6,808 nt of DNA from Geobacter sp. GTDB taxonomy: Bacteria; Desulfobacterota; Desulfuromonadia; Geobacterales; Pseudopelobacteraceae. Each line of letters opens with the position of its first letter. Within the stretch, counting starts at the first letter, position 1. Where the stretch lies: positions 1 to 6,808 of the forward strand of contig DAIERH010000126.1 of assembly GCA_027346925.1 (NCBI GenBank), in the 5' to 3' direction. The translations under genes and the position numbers were made by a program. Below the pieces are notes generated by a model, which was not told where the DNA came from, searched no databases, and saw nothing but the letters and a program-made list of their open reading frames with translations. Below, one piece after another: positions 1-5,615 of this stretch.

Positions 1-10
1 ATGTTTAACA

Positions 11-29
11 GTGCCTCACGAGCAGGCAC
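11..29 (-). repeat. Small inverted repeat downstream of the hypothetical gene
   Basis: Arms GTGCCT and AGGCAC are perfect 6-bp complements around a 7-base loop. On the minus strand the hairpin lies 47 bases after the stop of the gene at 76-555 and is followed by TGTTAAACAT, which is not a proper T-tract, so at best it is a weak terminator. I see no convincing gene in bases 1-75. Confidence 0.2.
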
Positions 30-75
30 CGCGGCGAGGGAAATGAGCCTCCGCAGTGGAGAATACTCCTCCTTG

Positions 76-555
76 TCAAGAGGTATATTCCATTTCGGTC
101 AGGTCTTCGACGCCGGCCATGTCAGCAAGCATTTTCGTGTACAGTTTGAGCTTGGTCTGTAATTCGGCGAGTTCGGTCCTGAAGTCGATGCATGCTTCGT
201 GCTCCAACAACAGATCCCCATATATTTTGGCTTTGTGCCATTTTGCCGTGAATGGCCTGATGAGCTGGTTGAGAACGACGACAGCTATCTTGGTAAACTC
301 AGAGCACAAACGCCCATGTTTTTTAATGATTTCGCGGGTCAGCGGGAAGAGTTGATACACGCTGTTCAAGGCCGTTTCTTCGTCTCCCATTTCCTTGGGC
401 AGCGGTTGGGTGGTGATTCTGGTCAATAACTCGATGTAGAGCTCCCATGCGGCATCTTTATCCGCATCTTTAGGATTCCACTCCATCTCAAGGAATGGTG
501 TCTTGATCTTCAACGACGACATGCTCCACTTTTCCAGCCATTCTCGCCATTTCAT
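76..555 (-). CDS. Hypothetical helical cytosolic protein, 159 aa
   Basis: I do not recognise a named domain. The protein has no signal peptide, membrane segment or heme motif, so it is probably cytosolic. It opens with a Trp-rich charged stretch (MKWREWLEKW), then looks mostly alpha-helical, with an acidic/hydrophobic segment ending in ELLTRITTQPLP (about residues 42-53), a central block containing LFPLTREIIKKHG, a block VVLNQLIRPFTAKWH (about 92-106), and a C-terminal helix ending LADMAGVEDLTEME. It looks like a conserved, compact single-domain family rather than a random ORF. I chose the ATG at 555 because GGAAGGGG lies 8 bases upstream; an in-frame GTG at 621 would add 22 residues but has no clear ribosome site. 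It lies on the same strand as the cytochromes but 287 bases beyond the last one, behind its own promoter-like sequences. Nothing links its function to electron transfer. Confidence 0.75.
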   Translation of the reverse strand: MKWREWLEKWSMSSLKIKTPFLEMEWNPKDADKDAAWELYIELLTRITTQPLPKEMGDEETALNSVYQLFPLTREIIKKHGRLCSEFTKIAVVVLNQLIRPFTAKWHKAKIYGDLLLEHEACIDFRTELAELQTKLKLYTKMLADMAGVEDLTEMEYTS

Positions 556-563
556 CACACCCA

Positions 564-571
564 CCCCTTCC
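564..571 (-). promoter_or_regulatory. Ribosome binding site deciding the start at 555
   Basis: Minus-strand GGAAGGGG stands 8 bases before the ATG at 553-555. No comparable site precedes the upstream GTG at 621, which favours the shorter 159-residue protein. Confidence 0.45.
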
Positions 572-693
572 GGTTCCTTCCGTTTGGTCTCATTGCCGGG
601 GGCAAACCATTTCCATCGCACGCCAGTTTGAGTACCATCAGGTGCCGCAGTTCAAGGGGCCCCCACGGTAAGCAGGCTGGCACTATTTGATTG

Positions 694-721
694 ATAGTAG
701 CACATAATTTGCGCATGCAAA
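694..721 (-). promoter_or_regulatory. Possible sigma-70 promoter for the hypothetical gene
   Basis: On the minus strand a -35-like TTGCAT (715-720; TTTGCA at 716-721 in the alternative register) is 15-16 bases from TACTAT (694-699), which is preceded by TGC, giving an extended -10 (TGnTAnnnT). The -35 overlaps a small inverted repeat, TTTGC-GCAT-GCAAA on the plus strand (708-721), which could be an operator. Predicted start near 687 leaves a leader of about 130 bases. This is a by-eye match, not a scored prediction. Confidence 0.3.
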
Positions 722-739
722 GCCACTCATTTTGCGTTT

Positions 740-770
740 GCCGCCGAAAACCGGCGCGAAGCCGGGCGGC
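740..770. repeat. Nested GC-rich stem-loop after the decaheme cytochrome gene
   Basis: Outer arms GCCGC (740-744) and GCGGC (766-770) enclose inner arms CCGGC (751-755) and GCCGG (761-765) around the loop GCGAA, with CGAAAA bulged on one side. Read on the minus strand, the inner hairpin is followed directly by TTTT, so it could be a weak terminator about 75 bases past the cytochrome stop. The outer pairing would compete with that. It lies between the two promoter-like elements of this spacer. Confidence 0.35.
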
Positions 771-789
771 GACACCTGGAAAAGCCCCA

Positions 790-821
790 ATTATATACTG
801 TGATCCCTGAGGTACATCCAA
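790..821 (-). promoter_or_regulatory. Possible promoter with consensus -10 just after the decaheme gene
   Basis: The minus strand carries a perfect TATAAT (790-795) within TATATAAT. A -35-like TTGGAT lies at 816-821, 18 bases from the TATATA register (792-797) and 20 from TATAAT, so the -35 is weak or slightly misplaced. Transcripts would start near 783 and run through the 740-770 stem-loop toward the hypothetical gene. With the 694-721 element it suggests that gene is transcribed on its own. Confidence 0.3.
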
Positions 822-842
822 GTAGTGATATTCCGGGGCCTG

Positions 843-1868
843 TTATGGTCCAGGCTGCAGGAGGAAGCGTTGCAGTGCGTGGTGGCATTGATCGCAGGTT
901 ACGTTGCTTCGCTGTACGGCGTGGGAGGACCAGATGCGCAACTCGCCGGCCAAAAGGAAATTTTCCGGTCTGCCCTTACGGTCCAAGGGGATGGTCGTGT
1001 AATAGCCGGCAAACAACGAGCGGACCGGGAAGGGGGGGAGATTCTGCTGCGCAAAGGCGCTCCGGTTCCGCAGAAATGCGTAGTCCGGTGAGGCGCCACT
1101 AATTTTATCCCAGAACTCGGAGCTTTCCAGCAGCCTCTGGCCGCGGAACATGTCGTATTCCCGGGACGCCCATGCCGAGTGGCAGGCATAACATTCCAGC
1201 CGTTCCAGATGGGCAGCGATTCGGTGCTCGATAACCTCAGGACGGGGAATATGACAGTCTTGGCATCCCTTGGACGATGGTTGCCCTTGGGCAAGACTGG
1301 CCATGGAGTGGCAAGCGCCGCAGGTGAGGCCAGATGCGTAATGCACGTCCGGAAGGGTCTTGGGCAATGTGTCGCCGCCCAACGCGAAGCGCATGCCGTC
1401 CGGTCGGGGTGAGCGGGCGGGAGCGTCCCAACCGACGAAGTACCCCCTGTGGCAGCCTTGGCAAATCCCCACGGAGGGCATGGTAACGGCATGCCCCTTG
1501 CCGTGGCAATCCTGGCAGCCCTGGATGTGGCAGGAAGCGCAGTTCGTATCCCAAAAGTCGCACTCCTGCTTGGCGTAGCGGTGTTGCATGGATGAACATT
1601 TTCCACTGGGGACGGCCATGGCATGATCAAAGATGCGCTCATGCCCGCCGTGGCAGGTGACACACCCGACGGCGCGATTCGCGATGTGGGCCGGGTCGCC
1701 AACGGTTTCCTCTTCTCGCAGATGGCAGGCCAGGCAGGGGAGGGCAGCATGGACACCCCCTTGCGCCACCCGGTGGCAGACAGTGCAGGTTTCTTCAGCC
1801 TGGGCTCGCACCGGAAGCAGGCTGAGGGCCAGTCCGCAGAAAACAATGAAACGTATCATCCAAGGCAC
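843..1868 (-). CDS. Secreted decaheme c-type cytochrome, 341 aa
   Basis: A periplasmic electron-transfer or reductase cytochrome. Ten CXXCH heme-attachment motifs begin at Cys 28, 45, 69, 110, 118, 136, 183, 202, 226 and 325 (numbered from the GTG at 1868). A signal peptide with hydrophobic core IVFCGLALSLLPV ends at AQA/EE (about 24/25). The last two hemes are separated by about 95 heme-free residues; the ninth lies in LERLECYACHSAW, a pattern close to one I know from octaheme OTR-family proteins. Two extra cysteines (91 and 103) sit between hemes 3 and 4 and fit no heme motif. I placed the start at GTG 1868, 7 bases after AAAGGACAGG; ATG at 1859 gives the same mature protein but lacks a ribosome site. 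The frame stays open upstream to 2135, but that part overlaps the methyltransferase gene and precedes the signal peptide, so it is not coding here. It is the last cytochrome of the run. The substrate is unknown and I see no membrane anchor after the signal. Confidence 0.88.
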   Translation of the reverse strand: MPWMIRFIVFCGLALSLLPVRAQAEETCTVCHRVAQGGVHAALPCLACHLREEETVGDPAHIANRAVGCVTCHGGHERIFDHAMAVPSGKCSSMQHRYAKQECDFWDTNCASCHIQGCQDCHGKGHAVTMPSVGICQGCHRGYFVGWDAPARSPRPDGMRFALGGDTLPKTLPDVHYASGLTCGACHSMASLAQGQPSSKGCQDCHIPRPEVIEHRIAAHLERLECYACHSAWASREYDMFRGQRLLESSEFWDKISGASPDYAFLRNRSAFAQQNLPPFPVRSLFAGYYTTIPLDRKGRPENFLLAGELRIWSSHAVQRSNVTCDQCHHALQRFLLQPGP

Positions 1869-1875
1869 GCTAGGG

Positions 1876-1885
1876 CCTGTCCTTT
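1876..1885 (-). promoter_or_regulatory. Ribosome binding site favouring a GTG start
   Basis: Minus-strand AAAGGACAGG ends 7 bases before GTG at 1866-1868. The in-frame ATG at 1857-1859 would be 16 bases away, too far for normal initiation. Confidence 0.4.
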
Positions 1886-1894
1886 CTGGTAGAT

Positions 1895-1915
1895 GGTCCG
1901 GCCGTTTTTCGGACC
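1895..1915 (-). repeat. Inverted repeat in the leader of the decaheme cytochrome gene
   Basis: Arms GGTCCG (1895-1900) and CGGACC (1910-1915) form a 6-bp stem with a 9-base loop. No T-run follows on the minus strand, so it is not a standard terminator. It lies about 10 bases upstream of the ribosome site, within the 154-base gap after the methyltransferase stop, where I found no convincing promoter. Confidence 0.3.
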
Positions 1916-2022
1916 GGGGACGGATGCAGGGGGAGGCCGGTTCGTTCAGGGCCAGAGCATTTTTACGAAAGCCGTGTGTTCGCCCGGAAAGGTACCGTGA
2001 GTGAAACTCGGCCCACAACAGG

Positions 2023-2661
2023 TCATAAACCCTTTCTCCCCACGGCGAGGAGAACGGGGTAAAGGCGCTCTCCGCCATCCGGGCGGGGTTTGTGCACGAT
2101 CGCAGCCTGCACGACGCGGATATCGGAGCAGCCATGATCCGTCAATACCCCATGGAGGTAGCTGCGCTCAAATCCATGGTGGCATACGCCGGCCGGATCA
2201 TCGTGAAAGCTGCCGTCCTCGGCTTCAAGGTCAGCCAGGGCCAGCCAGCCGCCCGGTTTCAACGATCTGACAAAACGGGAAATGAGGGCCGGCACGTCGC
2301 ACACGTGGTGCAGGGTCATGCTGCTGACGATCACATCGAAGTCGCCATCCAGACTGTCCTGGGAGGTCAGGTCGATCAGGCGGGTAGATACGTTGACGAG
2401 CCCTTGTTCCCGCACCTTGCCTGTCAGGACGTCAAGCATCCCCTGCGAACTGTCTGCGCCGATAATCCGCCCCACGTGCGCTTGGAGTCCCAGCGTCACC
2501 AACCCGCTGCCACAGCCGTAATCCAGCACGTCCATTCCGTTCACAAAGGGTATCTCACGGATAATTGCTGCCGTTACCTCCCGCGCCAGGGCTACGCGGC
2601 GCGGCTCCTCGTCCCACGTGGCTGCCTTTGAATCGAAATCACGTTTACCATGAATTTGCAT
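2023..2661 (-). CDS. Class I SAM-dependent methyltransferase, 212 aa
   Basis: A cytosolic Rossmann-fold methyltransferase; the acceptor is unknown. Motif I is VLDYGCGSG (residues 45-53), the acidic ribose-binding end of beta-2 is GAD (68-70), the beta-4 region is DFDVIVSSMTLHHV (107-120), and LKPGG (134-138) is the usual post-motif loop. The N-terminus, RDFDSKAATWDEEPRR, is typical of a broad group of free-standing methyltransferases seen in anaerobes, which I cannot assign to a pathway. Length is normal for a single-domain enzyme. ATG 2661 has a good ribosome site, GAGGAG, 6 bases upstream. It sits 87 bases after the nine-CXXCH cytochrome stop and 154 before the decaheme gene, same strand, so co-transcription is likely but not proven. 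There is no export signal, so it cannot work in the periplasm beside the cytochromes. Small-molecule methylation (for example of a reduced metalloid) is one possibility and is only inference. Confidence 0.9.
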   Translation of the reverse strand: MQIHGKRDFDSKAATWDEEPRRVALAREVTAAIIREIPFVNGMDVLDYGCGSGLVTLGLQAHVGRIIGADSSQGMLDVLTGKVREQGLVNVSTRLIDLTSQDSLDGDFDVIVSSMTLHHVCDVPALISRFVRSLKPGGWLALADLEAEDGSFHDDPAGVCHHGFERSYLHGVLTDHGCSDIRVVQAAIVHKPRPDGGERLYPVLLAVGRKGL

Positions 2662-2748
2662 GGCGATCTCCTCTGGGAGCTAAATAGTTGTGTTGACCTC
2701 GCTTACCAGCCCCATGGCTCCAAGCGAGCCGCATGCTGCCCCTCCGGA

Positions 2749-4494
2749 CTATTGATGGATTACACCCGACTTTTGCGCATAGCCGGGATCTGTCCGGGCA
2801 GACTCAAAAGTTTTCCGGTCCTTCAGGGGGGGCAGGGAGAAGTCTCCCCGTACGTGCCATTTGTCCTTCAGGTATACCCAGGGAGCCAGCGCCGAGAGGG
2901 CGTATCCCGACTCCAACTCGATCTTCTCCGATTTCATCGTTCTGATAAACAGGCCTTTATTGTTCGCAAACACTTCATGGCTGCCATTGAATGGAAGAGC
3001 GCCCGGATCGTCGTATTCCCAGGCGACTTTCTGAAGCTGGACACCTTCCGGGGAGGCGTGGCACGAGTCGCACGAACGGCTTTTGCCCAGTTTGTGCGAC
3101 ATCTTGTCCATCTGGATCCAGAGCATTGCCTTGTTATTCTCCGGCATCCCGCCGAAAAGACCCACATAAGCCCAAGCGTCGTTGGTTCGTCGCAGATCTG
3201 GCAGTTCGGCCGGGAAACGCCAATAGAGGCCGGGCTTGAATGGAGACGCCTTCTGGTTCATGACCGCCATGGGGAAAGGTTTCACCGGAATCCAGCGTCC
3301 CTTTTGATCCCTGATCAGGATCGGTTCCGGCATGTAGCCGTAATAGGCCTTGAACTTGAAATAGGGGGTTGCAGCACCAGCGATCTTGCCCGGTCCCCAA
3401 TAGGTTCCCTGGTACCCGGCCACGTTCTGAATGTGGCAGGCTTCACAGGAAAGGTTCCGGTGCCGTGAAATTGCATGGCTCGTGACTGCTGCCGCATGGC
3501 AGTGTTGGCATGAATCCTGGGCTTGACGCTTGACCATGGCGTGCCCGATTGCCGGATTGCTTTTCGAGCTTTCGTGACAATCGAGACAGCCGACTTTTGC
3601 CTTCAGGTGGACATCGGGCTCGTTTCCTTCGGGGAACGAGAATGACTCACCGAAATATCCCGCCCCGCGACGGCGATCTTCGGGACCGGCATGGCAGATG
3701 GAACCCCGGCCATTGCCATAGCAACTCTCGGATGGCGGGATTTTCACAAAGGTGTGGGCCCCTTTGGTCAGGTCGGCCGGATTATTCTTTTGTGGGTTGA
3801 AGTGGCAATCCAGGCAGCCCACATGGCAGGTGTTACACACCTTCTGGTTGATCCGGTTGATCTCTGGCGACAGGGGCAGCGTCGTATTTTGCTGTATGAT
3901 CTCACGGTTGCCCTCGAACCAAGGACCGCAGTTGTGAGGACCGCGCTTCTTGTCGGTCCACCCCTTGTACTGGCTTTGCTTGCCATTGGTTGCCATGGTA
4001 CTCTTGGCAAATTCGTCAAACTCCTTTACATGGCAAGAGCCGCAAGTCTTTTTCATGACGCTGAAGTCCTGACTCAAGGTGTCGGCATTCTTATCATGCC
4101 ACGAAATGGCCGCCACAGAGGAGTCCTTAACCCTTTTTCCGTCCTTTTCCACAACCGTGTAAATGCGGTCCGCCTGATTCGTACCGTACTCAAGGGGATA
4201 GCCTCGTGCCGAAGTATGGGCTGCCAATCCCTTGTGAGAGACAACGAGCAGCCGTGCCATACCTTTGTGCGCGACATCCTTATCGTTTTCAGCCGGGCTA
4301 CCCAGATGGCATTCACTACAGGTAGCCGGCATGCGGCTCTGTGTCTCCACCTCCTGCTGTGTCACAGCGAAGTGCCCATAACCCAGGGCTTCCATCCTTG
4401 CGCGGTTTCCGTGGCAATCACGACAGCTGTTTGCAGCCAGGCAGGCAGTGACGGCCATAAACAGCAAGCTGAAAACCATGGCGGCTCGTGTCAT
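2749..4494 (-). CDS. Exported multiheme cytochrome c, nine CXXCH plus one CX8CH, 581 aa
   Basis: A large exported cytochrome, probably an electron conduit or terminal reductase. CXXCH motifs begin at Cys 24, 59, 151, 220, 227, 303, 329, 350 and 475. Between the fifth and sixth lies CYGNGRGSICH (258-268), with the layout C-X8-CH: a possible tenth heme site of unusual spacing. The signal peptide runs MTRAAMVFSLLFMAVTAC; VTAC at residue 18 could be a lipobox, which would make this an outer-membrane lipoprotein, although cleavage after ACLA is also possible. Residues 350-475 are heme-free, followed by a last heme and about 100 residues rich in aromatic residues. I prefer ATG 4494 over ATG 4506 because GGGGA lies 5 bases upstream of it, and the four residues it removes (MGNT) are not signal-like. 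An unpaired Cys is at 189. It follows the lipoprotein gene after 196 bases and precedes the methyltransferase gene. I do not recognise a characterised orthologue. Confidence 0.9.
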   Translation of the reverse strand: MTRAAMVFSLLFMAVTACLAANSCRDCHGNRARMEALGYGHFAVTQQEVETQSRMPATCSECHLGSPAENDKDVAHKGMARLLVVSHKGLAAHTSARGYPLEYGTNQADRIYTVVEKDGKRVKDSSVAAISWHDKNADTLSQDFSVMKKTCGSCHVKEFDEFAKSTMATNGKQSQYKGWTDKKRGPHNCGPWFEGNREIIQQNTTLPLSPEINRINQKVCNTCHVGCLDCHFNPQKNNPADLTKGAHTFVKIPPSESCYGNGRGSICHAGPEDRRRGAGYFGESFSFPEGNEPDVHLKAKVGCLDCHESSKSNPAIGHAMVKRQAQDSCQHCHAAAVTSHAISRHRNLSCEACHIQNVAGYQGTYWGPGKIAGAATPYFKFKAYYGYMPEPILIRDQKGRWIPVKPFPMAVMNQKASPFKPGLYWRFPAELPDLRRTNDAWAYVGLFGGMPENNKAMLWIQMDKMSHKLGKSRSCDSCHASPEGVQLQKVAWEYDDPGALPFNGSHEVFANNKGLFIRTMKSEKIELESGYALSALAPWVYLKDKWHVRGDFSLPPLKDRKTFESARTDPGYAQKSGVIHQ

Positions 4495-4498
4495 GGTG

Positions 4499-4504
4499 TT
4501 CCCC
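4499..4504 (-). promoter_or_regulatory. Ribosome binding site deciding the cytochrome start at 4494
   Basis: Minus-strand GGGGAA, partly inside the upstream ATG codon, is 4 bases from the second ATG (4492-4494). The first ATG (4504-4506) has only CGGAA touching it, without room for a ribosome. Confidence 0.4.
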
Positions 4505-4527
4505 ATTTCCGTTACGCGACAGAACTG

Positions 4528-4554
4528 CCGGGAGGGCCGATGCTACTCCTCCGG
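4528..4554 (-). repeat. Leader hairpin that would hide an orphan GGAGGAG
   Basis: Plus-strand arms CCGGGAGG (4528-4535) and CCTCCGG (4548-4554) pair over 7 bp with one bulged G around a 12-base loop. On the minus strand this includes GGAGGAG, a near-ideal ribosome site with no start codon at a working distance (the next triplets lead to a stop within ten codons). It lies about 35 bases upstream of the cytochrome start. Confidence 0.3.
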
Positions 4555-4561
4555 AAGCGGA

Positions 4562-4567
4562 ATTATC
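4562..4567 (-). promoter_or_regulatory. Weak -10-like element upstream of the nine-CXXCH cytochrome
   Basis: Minus-strand GATAAT matches the sigma-70 -10 at five of six positions. The sequence 17-18 bases upstream (CTGCAT/TGCATC) is a poor -35. If used, transcription would begin near the 4528-4554 hairpin. I saw no sigma-54 pattern (GG-N10-GC) in this gap. Confidence 0.15.
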
Positions 4568-4658
4568 AACCCAGTGAATCCAGCGATGCAGAGACTGTCC
4601 TGCCCAGCATATATTTTCAGATCGGTATGTGAGTTTGCGGGGGCCTGATTGCAGACGG

Positions 4659-4676
4659 GGCGTTCGACCGAACGCC
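4659..4676 (-). repeat. Tight inverted repeat 14 bases after the lipoprotein stop
   Basis: Arms GGCGTTC and GAACGCC are perfect complements around GACC. On the minus strand CCGTCTGC follows, with no T-run, so this is not a canonical terminator. It could be a 3'-end stabilising hairpin or processing signal separating the small-protein genes from the large cytochrome. Confidence 0.4.
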
Positions 4677-4690
4677 TAGTATCCGCTGCC

Positions 4691-5038
4691 TCAACAGTTG
4701 GCTATCGTATTGATCTGATACCCATTGTTCTGGAACGCCAGCTTCAGTGCGCTGCGCTGCTCCTTGGTCATCTTTTCCAAAACAGCCAGGACATGCTCCT
4801 TAACCTTGTCCTGTGTGCACATGCTGGCAAAGAGTTCTTTCCGCAGATCCTCGGGGAGCTGTGCATCCCGGGTAATCCTGGCAAGATCACCGGAATCACA
4901 CAATACTTTCCGAAGGTTGTCACTTTTGTTTGTCATGTAATAATGTTTGGCGTCTTTGTAGATCAGGAAGTTTGAACCGCCGCAACCAACAATTGTGAGA
5001 ACAATTGCAAACAGGGCCGCTATGAACGCTTGTCTCAT
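4691..5038 (-). CDS. Small predicted lipoprotein, 115 aa, function unknown
   Basis: The N-terminus is a lipoprotein signal: one Arg, hydrophobic core AFIAALFAIVLTIVGC, lipobox IVGC with the lipidated Cys at residue 19. After Gly-Gly-Ser the mature part looks alpha-helical, with blocks FLIYKDAKHYYMTNK (24-38) and ITRDAQLPEDLRKELF (55-70) and a charged helix KMTKEQRSALKLAF (89-102). Mature cysteines are 47, 74 and the very last residue, 115; none is in a heme motif. The ATG follows the TlpA-like gene's TAG after a single base, and its ribosome site AAAGGA lies inside the end of that gene, so the two are almost certainly translationally coupled. I do not recognise the family. A periplasm-facing accessory of the cytochromes or a redox partner of the neighbouring thioredoxin are reasonable guesses from context only. 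Confidence 0.85.
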   Translation of the reverse strand: MRQAFIAALFAIVLTIVGCGGSNFLIYKDAKHYYMTNKSDNLRKVLCDSGDLARITRDAQLPEDLRKELFASMCTQDKVKEHVLAVLEKMTKEQRSALKLAFQNNGYQINTIANC

Positions 5039-5039
5039 G

Positions 5040-5546
5040 CTACCGTCCTTTCAGAAGGCTCTTGATTTTCGTCACCATTTCGGGCGAAGTCCAATTAACC
5101 TGTCCGATGATCTTTTCCCGCACCATCCCGGTTCGATCTATCAAAATGCTGACCGGCTGGCCAAAGAGGCCGTAGGCGTCAAAGTAGACTTCTTGGGAGC
5201 TGTCAATCAGGAGTGGATACTCTATCCGCTGGCGCCTTGCCAGCTCCCTGACGGGTTTGTCGGATGGGTCCAGGGCTATGCCGAGCACCACCAGGCCGCT
5301 CCCCGCCAGATTATGATAGAGTGCGTTGAGCGCCGGTATTTCTGCCACGCATGGCGGACACGTGGTTGACCAGAAATTGAGGACAACTGCCCGACCTTTC
5401 AGATCGGCCAGGCTGACCTTCCTGCCGTTCAGGTCTTTCAGGCAAAAGTCTGGAGCCGGAGCATTGACGTGTACTGCGCTGGCAATGGTCACGAACAGAC
5501 AGAGCCATGCTGCGAGGGATATCGTGAATATCTTGAGGTACCGCAT
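5040..5546 (-). CDS. TlpA/ResA-like exported thioredoxin, CPPC active site, 168 aa
   Basis: A periplasm-facing thiol-disulfide oxidoreductase. The N-terminal segment LKIFTISLAAWLCLFVTIASA is a signal peptide or uncleaved anchor, with possible cleavage after ASA at 24. The fold is typical of the AhpC/TSA-TlpA group: APAPDF...LKDLNGRKVSLADLKGR (about 29-52), beta-strand VVLNFW, active site CPPC (63-66), GIALD (89-93), and the cis-proline loop FGQPVSILID with Pro131. Length is normal. ATG 5546 has GGAG 8 bases upstream; a longer frame to 5597 lacks a ribosome site and would bury the signal. Family members reduce the cysteine pairs of apocytochromes before heme ligation or act in related disulfide traffic. 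Beside three cytochromes with over 20 CXXCH pairs, a dedicated apocytochrome reductase is the likeliest role, though this is inferred from context. The lipoprotein gene starts one base after its stop. An extra Cys is at 35. Confidence 0.9.
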   Translation of the reverse strand: MRYLKIFTISLAAWLCLFVTIASAVHVNAPAPDFCLKDLNGRKVSLADLKGRAVVLNFWSTTCPPCVAEIPALNALYHNLAGSGLVVLGIALDPSDKPVRELARRQRIEYPLLIDSSQEVYFDAYGLFGQPVSILIDRTGMVREKIIGQVNWTSPEMVTKIKSLLKGR

Positions 5547-5615
5547 TATGAGTTCTCCATGTCGGGAAACTGCGTCCAAGTCGACGTTTGTTGCCATGGG
5601 CCGATACGGCGATAT

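Noticed and set aside
61..90. Imperfect palindrome over the stop codon of the hypothetical gene
   Set aside because: Eleven positions with two central mismatches; no T-run, no repeat of it elsewhere, and partly coding, so chance is likely.
899..1846. A 315-codon open frame on the same strand as the decaheme cytochrome
   Set aside because: Alternate frame of the decaheme gene, which has ten CXXCH motifs and a signal peptide; this frame has neither.
1869..2135. Upstream extension of the decaheme frame
   Set aside because: Open only by chance: it overlaps the methyltransferase 3' end and would put about 90 residues ahead of a normal signal peptide.
2716..2730. GGCTC-CAAGC-GAGCC inverted repeat between the large cytochrome and the methyltransferase
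   Set aside because: A 5-bp stem with no T-tract; too short to call in an 87-base gap.
2650..3468. A 272-codon plus-strand open frame
   Set aside because: Antisense to the end of the large cytochrome gene; no signal, domain or start signal of its own.
3691..4632. A 313-codon plus-strand open frame opposite the large cytochrome
   Set aside because: It is antisense to a clear multiheme cytochrome, has no ribosome site or recognisable domain, and its composition mirrors the codon bias of the real gene.
4990..5007. Inverted repeat CAATTGT-GAGA-ACAATTG resembling a lac-type operator
   Set aside because: It lies inside the lipoprotein signal-peptide codons, where repeated ATT GTT (Ile-Val) codons explain it.
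5600..5612. Small GCCG-ATA-CGGC hairpin near AT-rich sequence before the thioredoxin gene
   Set aside because: Only 4 bp of stem and no T-run on the coding strand; not a credible terminator.
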